A stretch of 64,000 bases of DNA from DASXKD01 sp963806145. GTDB lineage: Bacteria > Actinomycetota > Actinomycetes > Streptosporangiales > Streptosporangiaceae. The notes under the pieces were generated by a model. The model was not told the DNA's origin. It did no database searches and saw nothing but the letters and a program-made list of their open reading frames with translations. The stretch lies in the NCBI GenBank assembly GCA_963806145.1, contig CAWDXD010000046.1:1-64000 (forward strand), given 5' to 3'. Position numbers and translations under genes: made by a program. Below, one piece after another: positions 12,628 to 22,164 of this stretch (position 1 is the stretch's first letter; each line of letters starts with the position of its first letter).

Positions 12628-15543
12628 TCAGGCCTGGCCGGACCGGTCTTCGAGCAGCCCCGCGAGCAGCTGCGCGAGGTGCTGTCCCTCCCGGCCGAGA
12701 TGGCCGGCCTGGATCTGGGTGCGGCAGGAGAACCCGTCGGCCAGCACGGCGGTCTCCGGCCGTGCGTCCCGGACCGCGGGCCAGAGCCGGTGCTCCGCGC
12801 ACGCGACGGACACCTCGTAGTGGCCCGCCTCGAAACCGAAGTTGCCGGCCAGCCCGCAGCACCCGCCGTCCAGCACGTCGAGGTCGACGCCGCAGGCCTT
12901 GAGCAGCTCGGCGTCGGCGTCGAAGCCCATGATGGCGTGCTGGTGGCAGTGCACCTGTGCGATTGCCGGGCGGTGGCTGATGACGCTCCGTTCGGGCGGC
13001 CGCCAGCCTGCCTCGGTGAGCACCTCGGCGAGCGTCCTGGTCCGCTTCGCCAGCAACCGGGCGTCATCGGAGCCGAGCAGGTCGGCGGCGTCCGACCGGA
13101 ACACCGCGGCACAACTCGGCTCCAGCACCACCACGCGCGTGCCCGCCTGCAACTCGGGCCGCAGTGTCCGGATGGTCCGCCGCAGCACCTTGCTCGCCAC
13201 GCCGAGCTGGCCGGTGGAGATCCAGGTGAGGCCGCAGCACACCGGCCGGGCCGGCACCTCCACGGTGAACCCGGCGTCCTCCAGCACCGCCACGGCGGCC
13301 TTGCCGACCTCGGGATGGAAGCTGTTGGTAAACGTGTCCGGCCACAGGATGACCTTCTCGCTGGCCTGCCGGGCACCACGTCGGCCGTGCCACCGGGTGA
13401 ACCGCTCCCGGGCGAAGGCCGGCAGGTCCCGGTGCTGGTCGATACCGCCGGCCGCCTTGATCAGGCGTCCCAGCAGCGGCGCCCGCCCGGCCGCGTTGAC
13501 CAGGCCGGGGGCCCGGGCGGCGAGCAGCGCGGCGGCCGGCAGCCAGCCCATCGAGTAGTGCGAGGCGGGCCGCAGCCTGCCCTTGTAGTGGTGCGCCAGG
13601 AACTCGGCCTTGTAGGTGGCCATGTCCACCTCGACCGGGCAGTCCTTGCGGCAGCCCTTGCAGGACAGGCACAGGTCGAGCGCGTCGCGCACCTCGGTGG
13701 AGTGCCAGCCGTCGCGGATCACCTCGCCGCGGACCATCTCCATCAGCAGCCGGGACCGGCCGCGGGTGGAATGCTCTTCCTCGCGGGTGGCCCGGTAGCT
13801 GGGGCACATCACCCCGCCCTCGTCGCCGCGGCACTTGCCCACCCCGACGCACCGTGATGCCGCGTGGGAGAACCTGCCCCCGTCGCTGGCGTAGTGGAAA
13901 AGCGTCAGTGGTTCCTTCGGGAACCAGCCGCGCCTGGTGAGATGCGAGTCCAGCGGGTTCGGTTCGACGATCTTGCCGGGGTTCATCCGGTTGCCGGGGT
14001 CGAAGGCGGCCTTCAGCTCGCCGAAGGCGCGGATCAGGTCCGGGCCGAACATCTTCACCAGCAGTTCGCCGCGGGACTGGCCGTCGCCGTGCTCGCCGGA
14101 CAGCGAGCCGCCGTAGCCGACCACCAGGTCCGCGGCATCCTGCACGAACGACCGGTAGTGCGCGATGCCCTCGTCGGTGCGCAGCTCGAACGGGATCCGG
14201 GTGTGCACGCAGCCCTGGCCGAAGTGCCCGTACAGCGAGGCGCCCCGGTAGTCGTAGCGCTCGAGCAGCTTGCGGAAGTCGCGCAGGTAGTCGCCGAGCC
14301 GCTCCGGCGGGACCGCGGCGTCCTCCCAGCCCTCGTGTGTCTCGTGCCTGCCCGGCGGGTAGGCGGTGGCGCCCAGGCCCGCTTCGCGGACGTCGTTGAG
14401 CTTGTCCTCCACGGCCGGGTCGTCCACGTACGCGACATGGGGTTTCGGGTGGTCGCCGTCGGACTGGACATCCTCGATCAGCGCGTGCGCCTTGGCCGTT
14501 GCCTCGTCCTTGCTGTCCGCGCCGAACTGGATGAACAGCCAGCCAGATCCCTCGGGCAGCTTGTCCAGCGCGTCGCCGGCCAGGTGCTCCTCGCGCTCCA
14601 GCGAGATCAGCGTGTCGTCCAGCCCCTCGACGGCCAGCGGATCGTGCCGGACCACGCGCGGGACCACGTCGGCGGCCTGCGCGATGTCGGGATAGCCGAG
14701 CACGACCAGGGACCGGTGCCGGGGCACCTCGAACAGGTCTATCTCCGCGTGCAGCACGGTGACCAGCGTGCTCTCGCTGCCGACCAGGGCTCTGGCCACG
14801 TGGAACCCGTTCTCCGGGAGCAACTGGTCGAGGTTGTACCCGGACACCCGGCGCGGGATCTTCGGGTAGCCGGTGCGGATCTCGCCCAGGTAGGCGTCCC
14901 GGATCTCGCGCAGCCGCCGGTACAGTTCGGCCTTGTCCCCGCCCGCCGCGAGGATCAGCTCGAACTCCTCGTCACTGGTCTGGCCGGTCCAGGTGCGCAG
15001 CCCGCCGTAGCAGACCACCTCCAGCCGGCGCACCGAGTCGGCCATCTTGCCGTACGCCTGCGCGGTGGACCCGCACGAGTTGTTCCCGATCATCCCGCCG
15101 ATGGTGCAGCTCACGTGCGTGGACGGCTTGGGGCCGACCATCAGTCCGTGCGGCGCCAGCGCGTCGTTGACCTTGTCAAGCGCGGCGCCGGGCTGCACGA
15201 TGGCGGTCCTGGCGCCGGCGTCGAACGAGACCAGCCGGTGACAGTACTTGGTCCAGTCGATGACGACCGCGGTGTTGACGCACTGCCCGGCCAGGCTGGT
15301 CCCGCCGCCCCGGGACAGCACCGGCGCCCCGGCCTCCCGGCACACGGCGACCGCCGCCGCGCCCGCGTCCACGGTGCGCGGCACGACCACGCCGATCGGC
15401 ACCTGCCGGTAGTTAGACGCGTCCTGCGCGTAGGCGCTCAGGGTGCCGCTGTCGAACCTGACCTCGCCGTCCACTCGGTCGTCCAGCGCGGCCCGGAGCC
15501 TGGCGGCATCGAAATCCGCCGCAGGGGCCTTGACTTGCACCAC
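12628..15543 (-). CDS. FAD-linked oxidase / Fe-S / CCG-domain fusion dehydrogenase (D-2-hydroxyacid type)
   Basis: This is a 971-residue fusion. Residues ~45-180 are an FAD_binding_4 (PCMH) domain with SRGGGTSLAGQ and IGNNSCG. The FAD-oxidase C-terminal domain follows (~240-520), with GHFGQGCVHTRIPFELR and SGEHGDGQSRGE. Next are two ferredoxin-like cysteine clusters (CVGVGKC at ~563 and CLSCKGCRKDCPVE at ~628). CCG-type cysteine-rich segments end the protein (VCCGLTW, CCGLAGNFGFE at ~892). The arrangement corresponds to GlcD and GlcF/LldE-like parts joined in one chain. That implies oxidation of a D-2-hydroxyacid (D-lactate, glycolate or similar) with electrons passed to the quinone pool. It starts at GTG 15543 behind GGGAGCGG. 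There are no membrane helices, so it is probably peripheral. The substrate cannot be assigned. Confidence 0.85.
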   Translation of the reverse strand: MVQVKAPAADFDAARLRAALDDRVDGEVRFDSGTLSAYAQDASNYRQVPIGVVVPRTVDAGAAAVAVCREAGAPVLSRGGGTSLAGQCVNTAVVIDWTKYCHRLVSFDAGARTAIVQPGAALDKVNDALAPHGLMVGPKPSTHVSCTIGGMIGNNSCGSTAQAYGKMADSVRRLEVVCYGGLRTWTGQTSDEEFELILAAGGDKAELYRRLREIRDAYLGEIRTGYPKIPRRVSGYNLDQLLPENGFHVARALVGSESTLVTVLHAEIDLFEVPRHRSLVVLGYPDIAQAADVVPRVVRHDPLAVEGLDDTLISLEREEHLAGDALDKLPEGSGWLFIQFGADSKDEATAKAHALIEDVQSDGDHPKPHVAYVDDPAVEDKLNDVREAGLGATAYPPGRHETHEGWEDAAVPPERLGDYLRDFRKLLERYDYRGASLYGHFGQGCVHTRIPFELRTDEGIAHYRSFVQDAADLVVGYGGSLSGEHGDGQSRGELLVKMFGPDLIRAFGELKAAFDPGNRMNPGKIVEPNPLDSHLTRRGWFPKEPLTLFHYASDGGRFSHAASRCVGVGKCRGDEGGVMCPSYRATREEEHSTRGRSRLLMEMVRGEVIRDGWHSTEVRDALDLCLSCKGCRKDCPVEVDMATYKAEFLAHHYKGRLRPASHYSMGWLPAAALLAARAPGLVNAAGRAPLLGRLIKAAGGIDQHRDLPAFARERFTRWHGRRGARQASEKVILWPDTFTNSFHPEVGKAAVAVLEDAGFTVEVPARPVCCGLTWISTGQLGVASKVLRRTIRTLRPELQAGTRVVVLEPSCAAVFRSDAADLLGSDDARLLAKRTRTLAEVLTEAGWRPPERSVISHRPAIAQVHCHQHAIMGFDADAELLKACGVDLDVLDGGCCGLAGNFGFEAGHYEVSVACAEHRLWPAVRDARPETAVLADGFSCRTQIQAGHLGREGQHLAQLLAGLLEDRSGQA

Positions 15544-15752
15544 TATTCCGCTCCCGTCGTCTGCGTGCCCTGAGCACAGGTCGCCCCGCTACCCGCCGGA
15601 GTCGTTGTCTAACCGCGTCGTGCCGACTGCTTGCGCGACGGCGGGGCCCGCGCAAGAATGCCGTGTGCGGTTGCCCTGGTCAGGGCGGCCGCTTCCTGGG
15701 TCCAGAGACGCGGCCCGCCTTCCCTTCTCGCATGAACGGGTGGTGATGGTCC

Positions 15753-16169
15753 GTGTCTGGTGACCGGCGTGTGATCTGGGTTGGCCGCGTCGCGGTCATG
15801 ACGCTGCCTGCCGAGATCGATGTCTCCAGCGCCGACCAGATCCGCGAGGACCTGCTCGCGGCCGTGGCCCAGGACGCCTCGCTGGTGATCGCGGACATGA
15901 GCGCGACGACGTTCTGCGACTCCGCCGGGGTGACGGCACTGGTCCGGGCGGCGCGGAAAGCGAATGCGAGCGGCACGGGACTGCGGCTCGCCACCAGCAC
16001 GCCCGCCGTGACCCGCGTGCTGGCCATCACCGGGGTGGACCAGCTGATCGACATCTACCCGAGCGTCGTGGCCGCCATGGCCGCTCCCGGGACCGAGGCG
16101 GCAGGCCGGGACCGCGCCGCGCGCCCCGGCCAGGCCGACCCCGGCGGACGTGCGCCCCAGCCGGGGTGA
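15753..16169 (+). CDS. STAS-domain anti-sigma factor antagonist
   Basis: This is a 138-residue STAS protein of the SpoIIAA/RsbV class. Its hallmark is TTFCDSAGVTALVRA at residues ~50-65, where Ser in CDS is the expected phosphorylation site. It is preceded by the beta strand VAVMTLPAEIDVSSADQIREDL and followed by LRLATSTPAVTRVLAITGVDQLIDIY. The Pro/Ala/Arg-rich C-terminal 25 residues look disordered. In a partner switch the unphosphorylated form would sequester an RsbW-like kinase, such as those at 9868 or 22767, and release a sigma factor. The start is GTG 15753, with only a weak upstream purine tract. Confidence 0.82.
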   Translation: MSGDRRVIWVGRVAVMTLPAEIDVSSADQIREDLLAAVAQDASLVIADMSATTFCDSAGVTALVRAARKANASGTGLRLATSTPAVTRVLAITGVDQLIDIYPSVVAAMAAPGTEAAGRDRAARPGQADPGGRAPQPG

Positions 16170-16249
16170 CACTCCGGCTGCCACGGCAGCACCAGGCCCG
16201 GGCCGCTCGTTCGGGGGCCGGCCCGGCCTGGACCGGGGTCGGGCGACGA

Positions 16250-17002
16250 TCAGGAGAACGTCCGGTCGTCCTCTTCGAACGCGTGCGGCTGCGGCGGCTC
16301 GCCGCTCACGCTGGTGACGATCGCGCCGGCGACGTCGCGGAGCTTGACGTTGCCGTTCTGCGACGCGCCGCGCAGCATCTCGAACGCCCTGGCCTGGGTG
16401 CACCGCTCCTGGGCCATGATCACTCCGAGGGCCTGGTAGATCACCGCCCGCGAGGTCAGCGAAGAGCGGAGCTGCTCGGTGAGCTCGGAGTACGAGGCAA
16501 GCCGCAGCATCAGGGACAGTGCGCCGGACGCGTTCTCCGCGAGGTTCTCCGCGCGGTGGACCTGCCCGGGTCCGAACGCCGCCACGCCGCGCGCGTAGAG
16601 GTTGAGCGCGCCGACCGGCTTACCGTCCGCGACCAGCGGCAGTGCCAGGCAGGACCGGATCCCGCGGGCCTGCGCCGCGGCCTCGAACTGGGGCCACCAG
16701 GCCCGGCCGGCCGTGTCGTCGATTCTCACCCGGTCACCGGTTCGCATCGCGTGCAGGCACGGGCCGTCGTCGAGCTGGTACTGCACCTCGTCGACCTCCG
16801 AGGCCAGCGGGTCACTGCAGGCCACCGTGGCCGGGCGCCCGGTCGGCCGCATCGTCATGCCGCAGGACACGCCGTCGGTCACCAGGCGGGCGGCCAGCGT
16901 CGCCATTTCCTGCAGAAACTGCTCCAGGGTCTGCGTGCCGAGCAGCGCCTTCTGCATTTCGGTGAGGTTGTCCGTCACATCGGCGCCTGGCTCGCCCATC
17001 AT
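16250..17002 (-). CDS. GAF-ANTAR RNA-binding antiterminator-type regulator
   Basis: This is a 250-residue protein with a GAF domain at about 25-165 (QLDDGPCLHAMRTGDRVRIDD, ALPLVADGKPVGALNLYA) followed by an ANTAR domain at about 175-235 (LTSRAVIYQALGVIMAQERCTQARAFEMLRGASQNGNVKLRDVAGAIV). ANTAR domains bind twin hairpins in nascent RNA and prevent termination, and the GAF part senses a ligand or redox state. The product is cytoplasmic. Two consecutive ATGs (17002 and 16999) are both possible. I did not identify the target RNA in the window. The gene is divergent from the transketolase gene. Confidence 0.85.
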   Translation of the reverse strand: MMGEPGADVTDNLTEMQKALLGTQTLEQFLQEMATLAARLVTDGVSCGMTMRPTGRPATVACSDPLASEVDEVQYQLDDGPCLHAMRTGDRVRIDDTAGRAWWPQFEAAAQARGIRSCLALPLVADGKPVGALNLYARGVAAFGPGQVHRAENLAENASGALSLMLRLASYSELTEQLRSSLTSRAVIYQALGVIMAQERCTQARAFEMLRGASQNGNVKLRDVAGAIVTSVSGEPPQPHAFEEDDRTFS

Positions 17003-17109
17003 CTCCGTCCGCCTTTCTGCTCCGCCCCCGCCGTCCGAAGATCCCTACCCCGGGGGGCGGATCGAAACTGCCGGATTGAAACACCCGCACCGTGGTAGTG
17101 GCTTGCGGC

Positions 17110-18966
17110 ATGGATGCGAAACAGCTTCATGACCTGGGACAGCAACTCCGGGTGGACGCGGTGCACGCGGCGGCGGCCGCCGGATCCGGTCATCCGACAT
17201 CCTCGATGTCGGCGGCCGACCTGATGGCCGTGCTGCTGGCTGAGCACCTGCGATACGACTTCACCGCGCCCCGGCACCCGGGCAATGACCGGCTGATCTT
17301 CTCCAAGGGCCACGCGTCTCCGCTGCTCTACGCGATGTACCGGGCGGCGGGCGTGGTGGACGACGACGAGCTGCTCAGTTTCCGTGCGCTAGGCAGCAGG
17401 CTGGAAGGCCACCCAACGCCGCGGCTGCCGTGGGTGGACGTGGCCACCGGCTCGCTCGGCCTCGGCCTGCCGGCCGGGGCAGGCATGGCGCTGGCCGCCG
17501 CCCGGCTGGAGCACAGCCCCTACCAGGTGTGGGTGCTGTGCGGGGACGGCGAACTGGCCGAGGGCTCGATGTGGGAGGCGTTCGAGCTTGCCGGATACGA
17601 ACGGCTGGACAACCTCACCGCCATCGTCGACGTGAACCGGCTCGGCCAGCGGGGCGAAACCCGGCACGGCTGGGACACCGGCGCCTACGCCCGGCGGATC
17701 GGCGCGTTCGGCTGGCACACGATCGAGATCGACGGTCACGACGTCGAGGCCATCGATGCCGCGTACACCGAGGCGCTGGAGACCCGGGGAGCGCCCACCG
17801 CGATCCTTGCCCGCACCATGAAGGGCCGCGGAGTGGCCGCGGTGCAGGACGCGGAGGGTGCCCACGGCAAGCCGCTGCCCAGCACCGAGGAAGCCATCGC
17901 CGAACTCGGCGGGATCCGCAACATTCAGGTGCCGGTGCACCCGCCGCACACGCCCGCCGGGCGGCACACGCCCGCCGCCGCGGTGAACGGCAGCCGGCTC
18001 GTCCTGCCGGAGTACGAACCCGGCGAGCAGGTCGCCACCCGGACCGCGTTCGGCGCGGCCCTGGCGGCGCTCGGCGCGGCCCGGCCGGATGTGGTCGTGC
18101 TGGACGGCGAGGTCAGCGACTCGACCCGGACGCAGGACTTCGCCCGCCAGCATCCGGACCGGTTCTTCGAGATGTTCATCGCCGAGCAGCAGATGGTGGC
18201 CGCGGCCCTGGGCATGCAGGCGCGCGGGTGGGTGCCGTTCGCGGCCACGTTCGCCGCGTTCTGGGCCCGCGCGTACGACTTCATCAGGATGGCCGCCATC
18301 AGCCAGGCGAACCTCAAGCTCATCGGGTCGCACGCGGGCGTCTCCATCGGCCAGGACGGTCCCTCCCAGATGGGGCTTGAAGACCTCGCCATGTTCCGCG
18401 CGGTCCACGACGGCGTCGTGTTGTATCCCTGCGACGCGAACCAGACGGCGGTCCTGACCGCCGGCCTGCTGGCGCACCGCGGTATCGGATACTTGCGGCT
18501 CACCAGGAGCGATACGCCCGTGATCTACCAGCCGGGCGAGCAGTTCCCGATCGGCGGCAGCAGGGTGCTCCGGGCCGGCGACGCCGACCAGGTCACGATC
18601 ATCGCCGCGGGCATCACCCTGCACGAGGCGCTCCGCGCCGCCGACAGCCTGGCGGCCGGCGGCCTGCCCGCCCGGGTGATCGACCTCTACTCGGTCAAGC
18701 CGGTGGACACCCAGGTGCTGCGCGCCGCCGCGGCGGATACCGGCTGCTTCGTGACCGTCGAGGACCACTGGCCCGAAAGCGGGCTGGGGGACGCGGTCCT
18801 TGCCGCCTTCGCCAACGGCCATCAGGCACCGCGGATCACCAAGCTCGCCGTGCACGCCATGCCCGGCTCGGCCACTCCCGGCGAGCAGTTGCACGCGGCC
18901 GGGATCGACGCGAAGGCCATCGAGGCGGCGGCCCGTGCGCTCGCCGGTGACCGGGTGGCCCGCTGA
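17110..18966 (+). CDS. tkt: Transketolase, full length
   Basis: This is a single-chain thiamine-diphosphate transketolase of about 618 residues. The substrate His lies in FSKGHASPL (~68), the ThDP motif GDGELAEGSMWEAFE at 145-158 with its Mg-binding Asn in VDVNRLGQ, and the pyrimidine-domain Glu in FIAEQQMVAAALGM. The C-terminal domain (VIDLYSVKPVD, VEDHWPESGLGDAV) is complete. ATG 17110 is used; the earlier GTG 17092 would only add six residues. A clear Shine-Dalgarno is missing. The next gene starts on the last base of its stop codon (TGATG), so it is translationally coupled to an enolase-superfamily enzyme. That coupling suggests use in a dedicated sugar or sugar-acid pathway rather than, or as well as, the general pentose phosphate cycle. 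Confidence 0.85.
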   Translation: MDAKQLHDLGQQLRVDAVHAAAAAGSGHPTSSMSAADLMAVLLAEHLRYDFTAPRHPGNDRLIFSKGHASPLLYAMYRAAGVVDDDELLSFRALGSRLEGHPTPRLPWVDVATGSLGLGLPAGAGMALAAARLEHSPYQVWVLCGDGELAEGSMWEAFELAGYERLDNLTAIVDVNRLGQRGETRHGWDTGAYARRIGAFGWHTIEIDGHDVEAIDAAYTEALETRGAPTAILARTMKGRGVAAVQDAEGAHGKPLPSTEEAIAELGGIRNIQVPVHPPHTPAGRHTPAAAVNGSRLVLPEYEPGEQVATRTAFGAALAALGAARPDVVVLDGEVSDSTRTQDFARQHPDRFFEMFIAEQQMVAAALGMQARGWVPFAATFAAFWARAYDFIRMAAISQANLKLIGSHAGVSIGQDGPSQMGLEDLAMFRAVHDGVVLYPCDANQTAVLTAGLLAHRGIGYLRLTRSDTPVIYQPGEQFPIGGSRVLRAGDADQVTIIAAGITLHEALRAADSLAAGGLPARVIDLYSVKPVDTQVLRAAAADTGCFVTVEDHWPESGLGDAVLAAFANGHQAPRITKLAVHAMPGSATPGEQLHAAGIDAKAIEAAARALAGDRVAR

Positions 18967-20087
18967 TGGCAGCCCTGGCGGGTACCGGCGGACCGGCCGT
19001 GACCGGGGTCACCGCGGCGGCCTACGTCATCCCCACCGACGCGCCCGAGGCGGACGGCACGCTCAGCTGGGACGCCACCACGATGGTGCTCGCCACCGCC
19101 CGGGCAGGCGGGGCGGCGGGCATCGGCTGGAGCTACGCGGCCGCGGCGGCCCTGAATGTCATCACCGACACGCTCGCCGGGGTGGTCACCGGTCGGAGCG
19201 CGCTGGACGTGCCCGGCTCATCCGAGGCGATGATTCGTGCGGTACGCAACATCGGGCGGCCCGGGATCGCGGCGACGGCGATCTCCGCCGTGGATATCGC
19301 CCTGTGGGACCTCAAGGCGCGGCTGCTCGGCTGCCCGCTGGCCCGGCTGCTCGGCCAGGCACAGGCCAGCGTGCCCATCTACGGCAGCGGCGGGTTCACC
19401 AGTTACGACGCACGGCAGACCCGCGACCAGCTTGCCGGGTGGGTCGAGCGGGACCACATACCGCGGGTGAAGATCAAGATTGGCGAGAGCTGGGGCGGCG
19501 ACGAGCGCAGGGATGCCGGCCGGGTGGCGCTGGCCCGCGAGGTGATCGGGGATGAAACCGAGTTGTACGTGGACGCCAACGGCGGCTACACCGTCGGCCA
19601 GGCGGTCCGGGTCGCGGCCCGGCTGGCCGACTACGGGGTGACCTGGTTCGAGGAACCGGTGTCCAGCCAGGACCTGGCCGGCCTGGCGGCGGTCCGCCGT
19701 CAGGTGCTCCCCGACGTGGCCGCCGGGGAGTACAGCTGGTCACTCGCCGACTCGGCGCACCTGATCGCGGCGGGCGCGGTGGACTGCCTCCAGCTCGACG
19801 CGACCCGGTGCGGCGGCTTCACCGAGTTCCTCCGCGGCGCCGCCCTCGCCGCCGCGCACAACCTCCAGGTTTCCGCGCACTGCGCGCCGAACCTGCACGC
19901 GCAGGCCGGCGTGGCCGTGCCCAACCTGCGCCACGTCGAGTACTTCCACGACCATCAGCGGATCGAGCGGATGCTCTTCGACGGCGCCCTGAGCCCCGGC
20001 GGCGGGGTGCTGACCCCCGTCTCGGACCAGCCGGGGCTTGGGATGTCCCTCAAGGAAGCGGACGCCGAGAAATACCGCCAGGGCTGA
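18966..20087 (+). CDS. Enolase-superfamily (mandelate racemase/muconate cycloisomerase-like) enzyme
   Basis: This is a 373-residue enolase-superfamily member with capping and barrel domains. The catalytic layout is visible: KIK (K169/K171) on the second barrel strand, metal ligands D203 (YVDANGGY), E229 (WFEEPV) and E255 (GEY), D278 in QLDATRCGG, and H305 in SAHCAPN. The K-x-K plus His arrangement fits the mandelate racemase subgroup, which abstracts a proton alpha to a carboxylate. Substrates there are sugar acids, dipeptides or muconate-like lactones. It is coupled to transketolase with a one-base overlap. A sugar-acid dehydratase or cycloisomerase is the most natural inference, but substrate specificity cannot be read from the sequence. 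Confidence 0.82.
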   Translation: MAALAGTGGPAVTGVTAAAYVIPTDAPEADGTLSWDATTMVLATARAGGAAGIGWSYAAAAALNVITDTLAGVVTGRSALDVPGSSEAMIRAVRNIGRPGIAATAISAVDIALWDLKARLLGCPLARLLGQAQASVPIYGSGGFTSYDARQTRDQLAGWVERDHIPRVKIKIGESWGGDERRDAGRVALAREVIGDETELYVDANGGYTVGQAVRVAARLADYGVTWFEEPVSSQDLAGLAAVRRQVLPDVAAGEYSWSLADSAHLIAAGAVDCLQLDATRCGGFTEFLRGAALAAAHNLQVSAHCAPNLHAQAGVAVPNLRHVEYFHDHQRIERMLFDGALSPGGGVLTPVSDQPGLGMSLKEADAEKYRQG

Positions 20088-20098
20088 CGGGGCGGGGA

Positions 20099-21994
20099 TC
20101 AGCGGGGCGGCTCGCCCACCCTCAGGGCGATCATGGTCATGTCGTCGCGCAGTTCGCCCTGGCACAGCTCAAGCACGACGTCGCGCACCCGTGAGACAAG
20201 CACCGCCGCCGGCTTCCCGGCCAGCGCCGCCAGTTCGTCGGTGAGCCGCTCCTCGAACTGGACCAGATCAGGGCCGTAGGCGCTGGTCAGCCCGTCGGTG
20301 TACAGGAACAGCAGGTCCCCCGGCTCCAGGTCGACTTCCTGGGCGGCCGGCTCGGCGTCGGGGAAGATCCCGAGCGGAAGCCCTCCCCCGTTCAGCACCT
20401 GGGTGCGGCCGTCGGGCCGCAGCAGCACCGGGCCGGGATGACCGGCGCTGGACAGGGACAGGTGCAGCCTTTCCTCCCGCCAGCTCAGGTGTCCGGCGTC
20501 GGCGGTGACGAACCGGCCGCCGAAATCCTCGGTCAGCATGATTTCGTTGATGCCGCGCAGGACCGCCGTCGGATCGGAGTCCAGGTGTGCCAGTGCCCGG
20601 ATCGCGTGCCGTGCCGCCGCGGTCACCGCGGCGGTGTCCGGCCCCGTGCCGCACACGTCCCCGATCGCCAGGCCCCAGCCGTCCCTGGACGGGTAGACGT
20701 CGTAGAAGTCACCGCCGGCCTCGACGGCCATCGTCGCGGCCACGTGCGCGCCCGCGATCTCGGTACCGGGGATCTGCCTCACCTGCCGGGGCAGCAGGCT
20801 GGTCTGCAGCGCGTCCGCGATGTCGACCCGGTGCCGGAACATGCGGTCCACCCTGATCGCCAGGGCGAGCTGCTCCCCCAGTTCCTCCACCAGCCCCACG
20901 TCGGCGATCTCGAAGTGCGGGTGGCCCGCCCAGCGGGCCAGGGTCAGCACCCCGTAGGCGTGCTCGCCGTCGGTCAGCGGGACCGAGAGCACCGAGGTGG
21001 CGCCCAGCAGCATGAGCAGCGGGATGCCATCCGGGCCATCGCCGAGCGCGCCCGGGTCCTCGGCGTGCGCGATGAGCAGCGTGCTGCCCGACTCGTGCAC
21101 CTGGTGCGGGCCGGACCCCGGCGCGGGGTCCACCGCGGCCACGGCGTTGGCCAGCTTCTCGGAGCGCTGGTCCTCGGGCCCGCTCACGTGCTGCCGCCGC
21201 AGCCGCTGTCCGCCCTCGACGTCCACGATGACCCAGGCGGCCAGCTCCCGGGCGAGCAGCCGGGCGTACCGCTGCAACGCCACCGGCTCGCTGTAGGTGA
21301 TGTTCTCCAGCAGGATCCTGGTGGCGGCCATCACCAGGTCCAGGCGCCGGGTCATCGCCTCGACGACTTCGGCACCGGGCTCGGCCCGCTGGCCGGCCCG
21401 CGGCCGGGTGCGGCGGGCGGGCGAGGCAGCTCCGGGGCTGGTCACCGCCACCACCAGATGGGCCGCGTTCGCCTGGGTGCTGACCGGGTGCACGGCCAGC
21501 GTGTGGTCCACCGCCCCGGCAGCGGTGAGCAGCCCGCAGCGGAACTGCCGGGTCTCGCCCTTGCGGGCCGCGGCGGCGAGATGGGTGGCGGCAGCAGGCC
21601 GGGACGGCAGGTCGATGAATGCGGTGAAGGCCTTGCCGGTGGCGTACCCGGGGCCCGAGCCGAGCAGATCGCCCGCCGCGGCGTTGACCCGCCGGACCGT
21701 GCCGTCGCCGCCGAGCAGGAACAACGGCACCGGCGCCTGCTGGAAGACGGCGTGCAGCAGCCTGCGTTCCGCGTGCAAGGCGGCCGAGGAGCCCTGGCCG
21801 CCCTCCCCCGGACCATCCGCGCCGCCGTCGGGGGCAAGCGCGGCGACCGCGGCATCCAGTTCGGCGAGCGCGGCCTCCAGCAGGCTCGCCGGGTCAGCCC
21901 CGGGCAGCGCGGCGGCCTGCCGGAGCGCGCCATACCGGGTCTTGAGGCCGGCGATCTCACTGCCAGCGCCGTGACGGCGCGGCGTCTGCTGCAT
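20099..21994 (-). CDS. PAS-GAF-SpoIIE (PP2C) phosphatase
   Basis: This is a phosphatase of about 631 residues in the RsbU/SpoIIE class. After an Ala-rich helical start comes a PAS domain (residues ~80-190, FQQAPVPLFLLGGDGTVRRVN). A GAF domain follows (~205-380, ending with SVPLTDGEHAYGVLTLARW), and then the PP2C catalytic domain (~390-630). The metal-site motifs are VEAGGDFYDVYP, AIGDVCGTGPDTAAVTA and FLYTDGLTSAYG, and the closing LRDDMTMIALRVG is typical. ATG 21994 is chosen over TTG 22003. The probable substrate is a phosphorylated STAS protein such as the product of the neighbouring 22165-22542 gene, which lies directly upstream in the same orientation. Confidence 0.87.
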   Translation of the reverse strand: MQQTPRRHGAGSEIAGLKTRYGALRQAAALPGADPASLLEAALAELDAAVAALAPDGGADGPGEGGQGSSAALHAERRLLHAVFQQAPVPLFLLGGDGTVRRVNAAAGDLLGSGPGYATGKAFTAFIDLPSRPAAATHLAAAARKGETRQFRCGLLTAAGAVDHTLAVHPVSTQANAAHLVVAVTSPGAASPARRTRPRAGQRAEPGAEVVEAMTRRLDLVMAATRILLENITYSEPVALQRYARLLARELAAWVIVDVEGGQRLRRQHVSGPEDQRSEKLANAVAAVDPAPGSGPHQVHESGSTLLIAHAEDPGALGDGPDGIPLLMLLGATSVLSVPLTDGEHAYGVLTLARWAGHPHFEIADVGLVEELGEQLALAIRVDRMFRHRVDIADALQTSLLPRQVRQIPGTEIAGAHVAATMAVEAGGDFYDVYPSRDGWGLAIGDVCGTGPDTAAVTAAARHAIRALAHLDSDPTAVLRGINEIMLTEDFGGRFVTADAGHLSWREERLHLSLSSAGHPGPVLLRPDGRTQVLNGGGLPLGIFPDAEPAAQEVDLEPGDLLFLYTDGLTSAYGPDLVQFEERLTDELAALAGKPAAVLVSRVRDVVLELCQGELRDDMTMIALRVGEPPR

Positions 21995-22164
21995 TGGCCC
22001 CAAATCTCCGCATCCCTGGATTCCGGTCCAGGGACCCAGCCTAATAGGCTGGCAGGCCGGGAAATGCGGTCAGACGCCGTTGGCGACCCTGTTGAACGCA
22101 CTGGTCAGGTTCGTCTTGAGCAGGGAAGCCGCGAGCCCGGCCCGGGGCTCAGGTGACGCCTCGA

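Noticed and set aside
13864..15573. 569-codon plus-strand frame opposite the FAD/Fe-S dehydrogenase
   Set aside because: The opposite strand has complete FAD and Fe-S motifs; this frame has no recognisable domain and a Val/Gly/Arg composition typical of mirror frames.
20438..22156. 572-codon plus-strand frame opposite the PAS-GAF-SpoIIE phosphatase
   Set aside because: Fully antisense to a conserved gene and without domain similarity.
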